This document shows, piece by piece, positions 51,673-60,814 of a DNA stretch of 64,000 bases. The position numbers were made by a program, and so were the translations under genes. The notes under the pieces are model-generated. The model was not told where the DNA came from. It was given only the letters and a program-made list of their open reading frames with translations, and made no database searches. The DNA lies in contig CAYSFO010000001.1 in the NCBI GenBank assembly GCA_964430695.1, forward strand, positions 1 to 64,000, written 5' to 3'. How positions within the stretch are numbered: position 1 is the first letter of the stretch; each line of letters starts with the position of its first letter. This DNA comes from MGBC108787 sp964430695 (GTDB lineage Bacteria; Bacillota_I; Bacilli_A; RF39; UBA660).

Positions 51673-54129
51673 TTAACGATTTAATTCGGAATCTACAATA
51701 ACCGCATCATCAGCAGTTACCCAACCTTCACTAGCTATGTAATTTCCATTTTGGTCGTAAGAATAATTATTGTCTATTCTATAACCTTCTAATTCATAAC
51801 CAGCAAGTGAATAATCTAAAATTTCATCTTCATTATGAGCTATGACAACAGCACCATCTTTTGATAAAACTACCCCTTCTACGGTTCTACCAATTTGTGT
51901 GTTTGATCCATAATATGAATTTTTTGCATTCGTTTCATTTGCCATATCATTAGAAGTTGTATAAATTTTAGCATTTTCTTCTAAATCTACTGCAGAACCT
52001 ATTTTAATATAATCTGAATTTACAATCGAATTCATATAACTTAATAGCTCTACATTGGCATTTTTTATGTCTGTTTCATCATTTTTCGACATAGTTTCTT
52101 CTAAATTAGCCATGTAGTTTTCTAATTGTTCTTTCTTATCTGCATGTTCACTACTTATACGGGCATCTAATTTTTTAGCCATACTTATAGTTTTTTCTGC
52201 TGAAACTACTTCTCCTTCTTCATCTACTATCTCTTCTTTTTCTACATCATTTGAAGTTATCACTTGCCCTGTTTCTTCTGTTTTTTCTGTTTTTTCTGTT
52301 TTTGTACTAGTTTTTTCTTCAGTCGTTTTTTCAGGTTCTTGCTTATTATTTTCTTCCAATTGATTATCCATAGTATTTTCTATAGTAGTTTTTTCAGTTG
52401 TTTTTGAATTGATATTATTAAAGGCAACAGCTCCAGTAGTTATAGTTATAGCGGCCGCAATACTAGCTAAAATACCTCTAACCGTATTACGTTTTTTCTT
52501 CGCTTTTTTTAACTTATTTAATTCTTCTTCTACAGCTTTTATAGAGTCTGCATACATTTTTGCTTTTATTTGAGCTTTTCTTATATCTTTAACTATATTT
52601 AGTTGCTCATTTGTTAATTTTACATCAGCTAATGCTTTTTCTTGTAATTCTTCTACATTCATATTTTTACGTTTTAAATATTCAACATAACTTGTATTTG
52701 TAACTAATCCAAGTTCATCATACTCTATTGCTGATTTTATGTAATTTTCTACTAAAACTGCTGTTTGTACTGCAAATTGCGCATCTAAATCATTTTGGTA
52801 TTTTTCTAATTTTTTAGCATATTTGTTATTCTTTTTATTCCATGCTTTTAATTCAGTACCTTTAATTTTATCAGTATCTATTTGACCATATTTATCACAT
52901 GTTTTATAAAAATCATAACGAAGACTTTGTAGTGTATTACTTTCATATCCTTTATATATTTTGCTTTCTTTAAATTTTTTTGCTATTTTAGAGGCTTTTT
53001 TCTCTTTCTTTTCTTCCTTCTCTTCTTTATTCTTTTTAGAGAACAGACCTTTCACTTTACTAACAAAACCTTCTTTTTTCTTTTCTTCTTTTTTCTCTTT
53101 ATCTTTTTTAGAAAATTTATTTTTAATCTTACTAAATACATTTTTATTCTTTACGGCTTCTATTTCTTCAGCAGGTATTACAATTCCTGCCTTTTTAGCA
53201 TATTCCAGTACAGATTTTGTATTTACACTTTTTATAACATCGTTATATGAACTTTCTACTCCCATATTCAAACCTAATATGTTTTCTTGTTCAATTAACT
53301 CTTTAACGGTAAGTGGTTTTCCATCTTCATTTTGCATGATTTTAGGTTCACAAATTTCTGCCATTTCTTTAAGCACAGCAACTAAACTTTCTAATTTTTT
53401 TAGAACTTTATTTGCATATTTTGGAGCATAGTTAATATCACTTTTAATCATATTCGTAAGTTCTTCTACACTCGTCCAAGGTATTGTCTGTAGCCTAAAT
53501 TTTATACCTAGTAAATCATTCATTACAGAATCTTTTTTCTCTGCATCTTCTAAGTGACAGCTTTCTATATTGTAACCTAAATGTTCTAACGCATCGAAAA
53601 TATGCTGTTCAGCCACTATTTCGGCTCCATCTTCATCTACACCAATCATTACATTATCAAAAAATGTATTTATTTCTTTTTTAGATAAACCTAAATCAAT
53701 TAAAACTAGTCTTATTACTGACATTGGATAGAATTTTACAGAATCTAAACTTTCACTAGGATCTTTTCCTAACGTGTTCATATATTCCCTATAATTACTA
53801 TAAAGCACTTCTCCAATAGTTGTTTCATCAAATGTTTTTTGATACTTTAAGATTTCTCTTATAATTTCATTATATTTATCTCCGTCGATATCTGTTTTCC
53901 CAATGCAATCAACCAAATTTTCTTTACCTACAATATAATCTGTATAGTGGTGTGTTGCATTATCAACAATTAAGATAGGCGTCGTTTCAGCTAAAAACTC
54001 ACCAATTTGTTCTTCTGTATAATCATAATTCTTAAATATTTCATAAAGTTTTGTATATTCTAAGAATAATTTACCATTTGCTTCTTTTTCGGTAACTGTT
54101 TCTAAATCTCTTCGATCTATTATTTTCAT
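51673..54129 (-). CDS. Large Lys/Glu-rich membrane protein of unknown function
   Basis: An 818-residue protein. Residues 1-330 form a mixed helical domain. Residues 330-395 are a highly charged Lys/Glu repeat region (KNKFSKKDKEKKEEKKKEG), and residues 395-550 are coiled-coil-like. A single span (about residues 555-575, GILASIAAAITITTGAVAF) is followed by a Thr/Glu-rich linker and a C-terminal domain outside the membrane. No family is recognised. A consensus sigma-A promoter suggests strong expression. The topology of a large inside part and a smaller outside part recalls membrane sensors or scaffolds. Confidence 0.65.
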   Translation of the reverse strand: MKIIDRRDLETVTEKEANGKLFLEYTKLYEIFKNYDYTEEQIGEFLAETTPILIVDNATHHYTDYIVGKENLVDCIGKTDIDGDKYNEIIREILKYQKTFDETTIGEVLYSNYREYMNTLGKDPSESLDSVKFYPMSVIRLVLIDLGLSKKEINTFFDNVMIGVDEDGAEIVAEQHIFDALEHLGYNIESCHLEDAEKKDSVMNDLLGIKFRLQTIPWTSVEELTNMIKSDINYAPKYANKVLKKLESLVAVLKEMAEICEPKIMQNEDGKPLTVKELIEQENILGLNMGVESSYNDVIKSVNTKSVLEYAKKAGIVIPAEEIEAVKNKNVFSKIKNKFSKKDKEKKEEKKKEGFVSKVKGLFSKKNKEEKEEKKEKKASKIAKKFKESKIYKGYESNTLQSLRYDFYKTCDKYGQIDTDKIKGTELKAWNKKNNKYAKKLEKYQNDLDAQFAVQTAVLVENYIKSAIEYDELGLVTNTSYVEYLKRKNMNVEELQEKALADVKLTNEQLNIVKDIRKAQIKAKMYADSIKAVEEELNKLKKAKKKRNTVRGILASIAAAITITTGAVAFNNINSKTTEKTTIENTMDNQLEENNKQEPEKTTEEKTSTKTEKTEKTEETGQVITSNDVEKEEIVDEEGEVVSAEKTISMAKKLDARISSEHADKKEQLENYMANLEETMSKNDETDIKNANVELLSYMNSIVNSDYIKIGSAVDLEENAKIYTTSNDMANETNAKNSYYGSNTQIGRTVEGVVLSKDGAVVIAHNEDEILDYSLAGYELEGYRIDNNYSYDQNGNYIASEGWVTADDAVIVDSELNR

Positions 54130-54155
54130 AATATAACCCCCTCGATTAGTTCTAG

Positions 54156-54184
54156 ATTATACTACTTCTTTTTCGTTTTGTCAA
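54156..54184 (-). promoter_or_regulatory. Consensus sigma-A promoter
   Basis: TTGACA (54184-54179), exactly 17 bases, TATAAT (54161-54156): a perfect match to the housekeeping consensus, 27 bases ahead of the start codon of the 818-residue protein. Confidence 0.92.
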
Positions 54185-54289
54185 ATATTTTTTGTATTTG
54201 ATTAAATAAAAGTATTTTTCCAAGTAAAAATGCGTAAATTAAACGATGAAAATTTACAAATAAAATTAAACTTTTTTCATTATGGGTGC

Positions 54290-55483
54290 TTACTTTTTTA
54301 ATTCAACCACTTTTATTCGCATCATATCATATTTATTGACCTTCGTATCTATTTTTAATTGAATTATCATTCTTGGATGATTGGCAATTTCTATTCTTTC
54401 CTTATCATCATTATAAATTTCACTTACTTGATAAGTAAATGTTTCTGTATGAGGTCCAAAAAATTCTACAATATCTCCAACTCTAAAATAATTTCTTTGT
54501 TCAATCGTGGCTATCCCTTTTTCTTCGTCATAACTAAGAACGATTCCCAAAAAATCCTGATTCGAAATCTCTTCACGCCCTAAAAAATATTGTTCTTCTT
54601 TTCCTGGCAACTTATTTACAAATTGGGGAGTCGACTCTCGATTCGCACAACGATTTAAAATTTCTAAATAATAGTTTGCTTCATATTCTTCTAAATTGTT
54701 CTGTGCTATTTTATCGAGTATATGACGGTACGCCCATATAACTGTAGCAATATAATAAATGCCTCGCATTCTTCCTTCTATTTTAAAAGAATTTACACCA
54801 ATATTTATCATATCACGAATATATTCTATTAAATTCAAGTCTTTTGGTGTCATACTAAAGACTTGTTCTTCCTCGTCTATGGCAAAGGTCCAACGGCATA
54901 TTTGCGCACAACCACCTCGATTAGAATCCCTACCCGTACAATAATTAGATAAAACGCAACGTCCAGAAAAACTTGTACACATTGCTCCATGAATAAAACA
55001 TTCAAGTTCCAAACCTGTTTTCTCTTTAATCTCTTTGATATCTTTTAGACTTGCTTCACGAGCTAATACAAGACGTGTAGCACCAAGATTTTTATAAAAT
55101 AAAGCACTACTAGCATTTAAAATACTTGCTTGGGTAGAAACATGAACTTCAAAAGATACCCCAAGTTCTTTTACTCTTTTCATAACCAAAATATCACTAG
55201 CAATCACTGCATCGATTCCTATTTTATCTAGCTCTTTTAAATAATCATCAATGCCATCCACTTCTTGTTCATGAAAAATAATATTCACAGTAACATAAAT
55301 TTTTTTATTTAATTGATGGGCATATTGGGTAGCTTCCAAAAGTTCTTCTATCGTAAAATTATTGGCATTCGCACGTAAACCATACTTTTTTCCCGCACAA
55401 TAAACAGCATCTGCACCATATAAAAAAGCAATTTTAAGTTTTTCTAGATCTCCTGCTGGAGCAAGTAATTCCACATTTTTCAT
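54290..55483 (-). CDS. trhP2: U32-family protein, tRNA hydroxylation (TrhP2/YrrO-like)
   Basis: A 397-residue protein with the U32 core: ELLAPAGDLEKLKIAF, GADAVYCAGKKYGLRA, FIHGAMCTSFSGRCVLSNYC with Cys ligands, GGCAQICRW and FKIEGRMRG. It has the C-terminal extra domain. In Bacillus, TrhP1/TrhP2 form 5-hydroxyuridine at tRNA position 34 from prephenate-derived chemistry. It overlaps the adjacent U32-like gene by 4 bases and lies two genes downstream of trmR, matching the yrrMNO order. Confidence 0.9.
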   Translation of the reverse strand: MKNVELLAPAGDLEKLKIAFLYGADAVYCAGKKYGLRANANNFTIEELLEATQYAHQLNKKIYVTVNIIFHEQEVDGIDDYLKELDKIGIDAVIASDILVMKRVKELGVSFEVHVSTQASILNASSALFYKNLGATRLVLAREASLKDIKEIKEKTGLELECFIHGAMCTSFSGRCVLSNYCTGRDSNRGGCAQICRWTFAIDEEEQVFSMTPKDLNLIEYIRDMINIGVNSFKIEGRMRGIYYIATVIWAYRHILDKIAQNNLEEYEANYYLEILNRCANRESTPQFVNKLPGKEEQYFLGREEISNQDFLGIVLSYDEEKGIATIEQRNYFRVGDIVEFFGPHTETFTYQVSEIYNDDKERIEIANHPRMIIQLKIDTKVNKYDMMRIKVVELKK

Positions 55484-56277
55484 AAATCCACCTTCTCTTT
55501 TAAACGATAATAGGTTTCTTTTTCTAAAAATCCTGTATTACTTATCGTAGATAAATCTTCTCCATTTAAAATTTTTTCAATTTCTTCCTTACCTAAACCA
55601 ATTGGATTTATATAACGATATAAGATATTGTCATGCTCAATTTCACGATAATCAATAAACTTTTTGGCATAAAGAACCGTTCCATATTCATTTTCAATTG
55701 CCTTAAAATCCATATTACTTATTTGTTCATGTAAAATTTCTTCTTGCTTTTTTGGAAGTTTAAATTCTTCTTGAAAATTATGAAGTAACAACCTGCGAGA
55801 ATACATCGCATCTACTAAACAAAAATAAGGAACTACCAAAGGTTTATGGGCATGCTCTAAAATAGATAGAATTTCATTCTTAGTAATATCTGTACTTACT
55901 AAAACACTATCTACTTCTTCTAAATAATAATTAATTGATTCTACATTCGTCGTATTATGATTTTGCATATAAATTAATTTTAAAGAAAGTCCTAATTCAC
56001 GAACAAGTTGTAAAACACCTAAATCCGTAAAACAGATTCCAATAATATTTTCATTTAAATTTTGTAAATCCATTCTTAATTGTTTCATTGCTTCACAATC
56101 AAATACACGATTCAAATAAAGAAAAGAATTAGGTACATTCACTTCATCAAATCGAAACGTTTTCGTATATCCAACACTATATCCTAAAATGGGAAAAAGA
56201 AAGTTAATAGATTCATTAACTTTCATTTCTAATATCTCTTCCTTTGTAACTGTAATCAAATAATTATTTTTCTTCAT
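55480..56277 (-). CDS. trhP1: U32-like partner protein (TrhP1/YrrN-like)
   Basis: A 265-residue protein, shorter and more diverged than its neighbour, with LGLSLKLIYMQNHNTTNVES and LLHNFQEEFKLP. It lacks the Cys-rich core visible in the larger partner. Its place between trmR and trhP2, overlapping both (14 and 4 bases), supports the assignment more than its sequence does. It probably acts with the larger U32 protein on tRNA. Confidence 0.7.
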   Translation of the reverse strand: MKKNNYLITVTKEEILEMKVNESINFLFPILGYSVGYTKTFRFDEVNVPNSFLYLNRVFDCEAMKQLRMDLQNLNENIIGICFTDLGVLQLVRELGLSLKLIYMQNHNTTNVESINYYLEEVDSVLVSTDITKNEILSILEHAHKPLVVPYFCLVDAMYSRRLLLHNFQEEFKLPKKQEEILHEQISNMDFKAIENEYGTVLYAKKFIDYREIEHDNILYRYINPIGLGKEEIEKILNGEDLSTISNTGFLEKETYYRLKEKVDL

Positions 56278-56863
56278 TTTTTCTTCTACTCACGCTGATT
56301 CCATCTCCAACATCGATGAATTCAGTTTCAAACTCTTCATTGTTTTTTAAAAAATCAATATAGCTTTCTATTTTATCTACAATTCCACGTAAATTCTTAC
56401 TATCAATCGTTTCCTTTTTGCCTACATAGCCATGGAATTTTAAATTATCGGTTATAATGACTCCTCCTGGAGCTAAGAAATATTGAAACTTTTCAAAAAA
56501 TTTCTTGTATTGTCCTTTCGCAGCATCAATAAAAATTAAATCATACGTAACTGTTGCTGGTAAGTTCACATCTAAAGCATCTTGAAAAAAAACGCTAACT
56601 TCTTTATCAAAACCACATTTTTTAATGTTATTTAAACATTCCATATAACGAGTTTCATCTCGTTCAATTGTAGTTACTTTTACTTCTTTACTACTAGATG
56701 CCATGAGTATTGCTGAATAGCCAATGGCACTTCCAATTTCTAAAATATTTTTTACATTATTTGCTTTAATAAACTTCATAATATATGCAATTGTATCTTT
56801 TTCAATAATAGGTACATTTTTTTCTTTGGCATATTGCTCCATTTCTAAAATATACTGTTTCAT
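56264..56863 (-). CDS. trmR: tRNA 5-hydroxyuridine methyltransferase
   Basis: A 199-residue O-methyltransferase of the YrrM family. It has the SAM motif LEIGSAIGYSAILMA, then TTIERDE, DLIFIDAAKGQY and IITDNLKFHGYVG. TrmR converts 5-hydroxyuridine to 5-methoxyuridine at the tRNA wobble position, after the TrhP proteins. The gene order with trhP1 and trhP2 supports the call. Confidence 0.9.
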   Translation of the reverse strand: MKQYILEMEQYAKEKNVPIIEKDTIAYIMKFIKANNVKNILEIGSAIGYSAILMASSSKEVKVTTIERDETRYMECLNNIKKCGFDKEVSVFFQDALDVNLPATVTYDLIFIDAAKGQYKKFFEKFQYFLAPGGVIITDNLKFHGYVGKKETIDSKNLRGIVDKIESYIDFLKNNEEFETEFIDVGDGISVSRRKNEEK

Positions 56864-56867
56864 CTTA

Positions 56868-57911
56868 TCATCCTACTTCTCTCTGTATTGCTATAAATTC
56901 TTCATAAGTTTCTGCAAAGAATACTTCATGTGTTCTTATATTTGCATAAAACCATATATATTCGGTATCACTTGGATTTAAAACAGCTTTTATACTCATT
57001 AAGGAAGGATTACAAATAGGTCCGACAGGTAATTTACCAGCCATACTGCTATTTGATTCACTTGTATTATAAGGATTTACCGTTTTTAAATCATTCATGG
57101 TTAAAGTTTCTCCTAATGCTTTTTGTACAGCATAATAGGTTGTAACATCCATACCTAGTCCTTTTCCCATAGAAAGTCTTTTAAAAATGACTTGAGCAAC
57201 ACTTGCTCGATCATTTTCACTCACCGCTTCTAGTTCTACAATCGATGCCATAGTAAGAAGTTCATGAATAGAATATTCTGCATAGGAATCTAAACTAGAA
57301 AGTTTCACTTGGGTATTATCTAACATCTTCATAACTATTTCTTCAATGCTTACATTTTCAAGAAATTCGTATGTATCTGGGAATAAATAACCTTCAAGTG
57401 CATAATAAATATTACCATCTAAAACCTCATCTGTCAAAAAATCATATTTTTCCACTAAACTTTTTATAAATTCTTGATTATTTAAAACCGCTTTTACTTC
57501 CTTTTCTGTATAAGGAAATGCATTAGAAATCATCTTAATAAAATCATTCATATTCTTACCTTCTACAAAGGTAAATGTTATCGTATCCATTTTTACTTTT
57601 CCTTCATGAATTACATCAATAATAGAAGTGGCATCCATATTTCGATTCAATTCATAAGTTCCTGCTTGTAAATTTAAATCCGTATTAAAAAATAGATAGA
57701 AAAGTAAAGCATATTTGCTACGAATTAATCCAGCTGATTTTAAATGTTCTGCAATCGTAATCTTACTTTCTCCACTTTGCACCACAAATAGAACGGATTC
57801 ATCCACTTTGCTGACTTCCGTTAATGCATAACTATAACTACCAAACATTGTAAAAATAACAGCTATAAAAATAACAACAATCATAATCATTTTTTTTCTA
57901 GTTTTTTGCAT
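56868..57911 (-). CDS. mltG: Endolytic transglycosylase MltG
   Basis: A 347-residue membrane protein with an N-terminal span (residues 9-29), a LysM-like region (FVVQSGESKITIAEHLKSAG) and the YceG domain with LEGYLFPDTYEF, LLTMASIVELEA (catalytic Glu), VFKRLSMG and MAGKLPVGPICNPSLMSIKA. MltG cuts nascent glycan strands and sets their length. It overlaps the DUF1292 gene by 14 bases. Confidence 0.95.
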   Translation of the reverse strand: MQKTRKKMIMIVVIFIAVIFTMFGSYSYALTEVSKVDESVLFVVQSGESKITIAEHLKSAGLIRSKYALLFYLFFNTDLNLQAGTYELNRNMDATSIIDVIHEGKVKMDTITFTFVEGKNMNDFIKMISNAFPYTEKEVKAVLNNQEFIKSLVEKYDFLTDEVLDGNIYYALEGYLFPDTYEFLENVSIEEIVMKMLDNTQVKLSSLDSYAEYSIHELLTMASIVELEAVSENDRASVAQVIFKRLSMGKGLGMDVTTYYAVQKALGETLTMNDLKTVNPYNTSESNSSMAGKLPVGPICNPSLMSIKAVLNPSDTEYIWFYANIRTHEVFFAETYEEFIAIQREVG

Positions 57912-58194
57912 CTATATCACTCCCAGATTTATTTAAAAGTTCTTCAAATTTGCTTAAAAGCGCTTCTACTGTATTCCATTCTTTTTCTGTTTCAATCGGT
58001 AAAAGTTCTTTACTCGTTCCTATTTTATCATAAATACTTGCATAGACTCGAACTTTGCCCTTTTCTTTTACATGGTCTGTATAAACAATATAACTTTTCT
58101 TTGTTTCTTCTGAATCAAATTTAAAAATAATTTCATAAGTTACTACATGCCCTTTATCATCTTTGGCTGTAAAAACATTATTTTTTGTATCCAC
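57898..58194 (-). CDS. yrzB: DUF1292 protein (YrzB-like)
   Basis: A 98-residue protein with the DUF1292 pattern (FKFDSEETKKSYIVYTDH, VYASIYDK, LLPIETEKEW). The role is unknown. It lies between ruvX and mltG as in Bacillus. Confidence 0.85.
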   Translation of the reverse strand: MDTKNNVFTAKDDKGHVVTYEIIFKFDSEETKKSYIVYTDHVKEKGKVRVYASIYDKIGTSKELLPIETEKEWNTVEALLSKFEELLNKSGSDIDAKN

Positions 58195-58195
58195 T

Positions 58196-58609
58196 TTATT
58201 CCCTACTTTCCTTCAAATAAGTATCTAAAATGATAGAGGCAGCATAGGCATCAATCACTTCTTTCCTTTTCATTCTTTTTGTATCCGTTGCAATTAATAA
58301 TTTTTCTGCTTCTAAAGTTGATAATCTCTCATCAACAAGTATAATTGGTAAATCAAAAAATTTCTCTAAAACTTTTTTAAACTCATTTGTTCTTTCAACA
58401 GCAAAACCAAGTGAATTATTCATATTTTTAGGATATCCTAAAACAAGTTTTCCAATCTCTTTTTCTTTTACAATCACTTCTAACTCTTTTATTATTTCTT
58501 CATAAGTGGTAAATTTAATTGTTTTATAAGGAGAAGCAATTGTATTGGTTTTATCACTAAGAGCAAGTCCTAATGTTTTTGTTCCTAAATCTAATCCCAA
58601 AATTCTCAT
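58196..58609 (-). CDS. ruvX: Holliday-junction resolvase-like protein / pre-16S rRNA nuclease
   Basis: A 137-residue RNase H-fold protein of the YqgF family: ILGLDLGTKTLGLALSD, LVLGYPKNMNNSLG, VDERLSTLEAE and VIDAYAASIILD carry the conserved acidic residues. In other bacteria it matures the 5' end of 16S rRNA. It overlaps ireB by 4 bases. Confidence 0.93.
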   Translation of the reverse strand: MRILGLDLGTKTLGLALSDKTNTIASPYKTIKFTTYEEIIKELEVIVKEKEIGKLVLGYPKNMNNSLGFAVERTNEFKKVLEKFFDLPIILVDERLSTLEAEKLLIATDTKRMKRKEVIDAYAASIILDTYLKESRE

Positions 58610-58848
58610 TTTAAATACTGTTCTAATAGAAAAGCTACGATTAATTCACGGTCTATTTCTTTAATTTTTTGTCTTGCTTCTTTATAACTACTTATATATC
58701 CATCATCTCCACTGGTTAAATAACCAACTAATTGATTTACTGGATCATATCCTTTTTCTAATAATGCTTGATATACTTCTTTAATGGTATATTCGATTTG
58801 TGCTTGTTTAAACAAAGTAATATCAAAGAGACATGTTTTATCGTCCAT
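58606..58848 (-). CDS. ireB: IreB-family regulatory phosphoprotein (YrzL-like)
   Basis: An 80-residue protein with KEVYQALLEKGYDPVNQLVGYLTSGDDGYI, nearly the full family signature (formerly DUF965). In Enterococcus it is a substrate of the PASTA kinase IreK. First gene of the ireB-ruvX-yrzB-mltG-trmR-trhP run. Confidence 0.95.
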   Translation of the reverse strand: MDDKTCLFDITLFKQAQIEYTIKEVYQALLEKGYDPVNQLVGYLTSGDDGYISSYKEARQKIKEIDRELIVAFLLEQYLK

Positions 58849-58871
58849 ATTGCACCTCTTATACTAGAACT

Positions 58872-58900
58872 ATTTTAACAAAATATTCTTTATATGACAA
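58872..58900 (-). promoter_or_regulatory. Promoter of the ireB operon
   Basis: TTGTCA (58900-58895), 17 bases, TAAAAT (58877-58872). Confidence 0.75.
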
Positions 58901-58933
58901 GAACAGAAAAAACTTGCTTAAACCAAAAAAAGA

Positions 58934-59043
58934 TTTACATCTATATAAAATTATATTATTATTTATTTAAGCGAGACACTTATATAAGTGCTTGCCATTT
59001 TTGTGGAAACACCTTCCTTTAAGGATGGTGTTATTTTTATTCC
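58934..59043 (+). ncRNA. Candidate antitoxin RNA of a type I toxin-antitoxin locus
   Basis: A promoter (TTTACA 58934-58939, 17 bases, TATTAT 58957-58962) leads to a transcript from about 58969. It folds as GCGAG-A-CACTTA-TA-TAAGTG-CTTGC (58971-58995) and ends at a terminator (AACACCTTCC..GGATGGTGTT, 59008-59032, then TTATTTTTAT). No ORF is present. The GTGGAAACACC at 59003-59013 is almost complementary to GGTGTTTGCCAC in the leader of the toxin mRNA, which is read from the opposite strand toward the same terminator. Confidence 0.55.
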
Positions 59044-59068
59044 AAAACCCCCTGAAAAGAGCTATAAA

Positions 59069-59137
59069 TTAATCAAAAATGATTAATAGAATAATTATCA
59101 CTAATAAAGCAGTAATTAATAAATCCTGTTTATTCAT
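59069..59137 (-). CDS. 22-residue hydrophobic peptide, candidate type I toxin
   Basis: An ATG at 59137 after GGGTGG opens a 22-codon frame starting MNKQDLLITALLVII, followed by more Ile/Leu and ending IFD. This is a single membrane-spanning peptide like Fst/TxpA/holin-like type I toxins. The leader begins with a perfect hairpin ATTGCG-AGG-CGCAAT (59177-59191), a common mRNA-stabilising or ribosome-blocking feature, and contains GGTGTTTGCCAC (59171-59160). A weak promoter (GATAAT-like -10 near 59200) lies upstream. The 58849-59389 interval holds this locus and otherwise no gene. Confidence 0.55.
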   Translation of the reverse strand: MNKQDLLITALLVIIILLIIFD

Positions 59138-59389
59138 ATGTGACCACCCTTTCTAATGAGTGGCAAACACCAATACATTGCGCCTCGCAATAGAAAATTA
59201 TCATATACTAGACATAAATACAAACTACGAATTTTCAAAATCTGTTTTAACAAGTTGCATTTTTTTATATAATTTGATTAGCAAATTTAAAAAAAGGGTC
59301 AAAGAAAAATAACAAATTTAAAAAATTAGCATTTTTCTTTTCTATATTTTAAAATTTTGAATATAACTAATTATAGAAAGAGGAACGAT

Positions 59390-60760
59390 ATGAAAAAAAT
59401 ATATATAGGTGTTTCCATCATAACAATTGCTATCATCATTTGTGCAAGTTTAATTTCAAAAGATAAAAAAGAAGTAAATAAAAATGTGAAAACTAACCAT
59501 TTACATGCCACTCTTATTGCTAAATCAGAAGATTCTATCACTGTACAAGATGATGCAAAAGGTATTTACACCTTTGCTATAAAAGATATAAATGCAAGTA
59601 TTGGAGACTATCTTTTAATTGAATACACAGGTCTTTTAAATAAAGAGAAAAACTTTCAAGAAAACAATGTCATTGAATATACAAAAGCTGTTACAAATAC
59701 GAATGATTTTGGAATTCCTATAGAATGGTTAGATGAAGGATTCTTAAAAAACTACTATACACTTGCTTATAAAAAATTGCAAAAATTGTCCTTAGATGAA
59801 AAAATTGGTCAATTATTTTTAGTAAGATATGATAGTACAAAAGCCACTGAAGATTTAAAAAAATACCATTTTTCTGGATTTGTTTTCTATCAACAAGATT
59901 TTCAAAATAAAACGAGTGATGAAGTAAAAACGATGATAAAAACTTTACAAGATACAGCAAATACTGCCCTTCTAACCTCTGTCGATGAAGAAGGCGGAAA
60001 AATCATTCGTGTAAGTAGTAATCCAAATCTAGTAAGTAAACCTTTTAAATCATCTAAAGAACTTTATACTTTAGGAGGATTTCCTAAAATTAGAGAAGAT
60101 ACTTTAGAAAAAAGTAAAATATTATATAATCTCGGATTAAACTTAAATTTAGCACCTGTAGTAGATGTATCAACCTCTACATCTGATTATATTTATGAAC
60201 GATCATTTGGTCATGATACAACACTAACTTCCACATATGCTAAAACAGTCATTGAAGCTAGTAAAGAAACAAAAGTATCCTACACTTTAAAACACTTCCC
60301 AGGCTATGGAAACAATACCGATACGCACACAGGAAGTTCAAAAGATACAAGAACATATGAAAGCATTATAGAAAATGACATCCCTCCTTTTGAAGCAGGA
60401 ATCAATGCTGGTGCTGAAGCCGTCTTATTCAGTCATAATATTGTTACAAGTATCGATGAAAATAACCCTGCCTCTTTATCAGCAAGTATTCATAATATTT
60501 TAAGAAATCGTTTAGAATTTAGTGGTATCATTATCACGGATGATATCGATATGGGAGCTACTTCTTCTATCGAAAATAGAGCGGTCATGGCGTTGCTTTC
60601 TGGAAATGATTTAATCATCACAACGAATTATGAAGAAAATATAAACTCTATCAAAACGGCTCTAAATAATGGTTCAATTTCTGAAGAATTTATTGATAGA
60701 ATTGCTCTACGTGTTCTTGCTTGGAAGTATTACAAAGGATTACTTTATGATGAAAAATAG
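59390..60760 (+). CDS. Glycoside hydrolase family 3, beta-N-acetylhexosaminidase-like
   Basis: From the ATG at 59390 (AGAGGAACG site) the product is 456 residues. An N-terminal span is followed by a 90-residue OB-like segment and a GH3 barrel: QLFLVRYD, LLTSVDEEGG, NLNLAPVVDV, LKHFPGYGN with the D-T-H-T motif after it, and IIITDDIDMGA with the catalytic Asp. The KHFPG and DTH pattern is that of NagZ-type enzymes that remove GlcNAc from wall fragments. It acts outside the membrane, tethered by the anchor, and is one of few plus-strand genes. Confidence 0.9.
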   Translation: MKKIYIGVSIITIAIIICASLISKDKKEVNKNVKTNHLHATLIAKSEDSITVQDDAKGIYTFAIKDINASIGDYLLIEYTGLLNKEKNFQENNVIEYTKAVTNTNDFGIPIEWLDEGFLKNYYTLAYKKLQKLSLDEKIGQLFLVRYDSTKATEDLKKYHFSGFVFYQQDFQNKTSDEVKTMIKTLQDTANTALLTSVDEEGGKIIRVSSNPNLVSKPFKSSKELYTLGGFPKIREDTLEKSKILYNLGLNLNLAPVVDVSTSTSDYIYERSFGHDTTLTSTYAKTVIEASKETKVSYTLKHFPGYGNNTDTHTGSSKDTRTYESIIENDIPPFEAGINAGAEAVLFSHNIVTSIDENNPASLSASIHNILRNRLEFSGIIITDDIDMGATSSIENRAVMALLSGNDLIITTNYEENINSIKTALNNGSISEEFIDRIALRVLAWKYYKGLLYDEK

Positions 60761-60785
60761 AAAAAACTTCTATTTTTTATTTTAT
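60755..60785 (+). terminator. Terminator of the GH3 gene
   Basis: AAATAGAA and TTCTATTT form the stem, followed by TTTATTTT. Confidence 0.65.
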
Positions 60786-60814
60786 TATTTTTCAAAAAAA
60801 AAAAAAAAGAAGAA

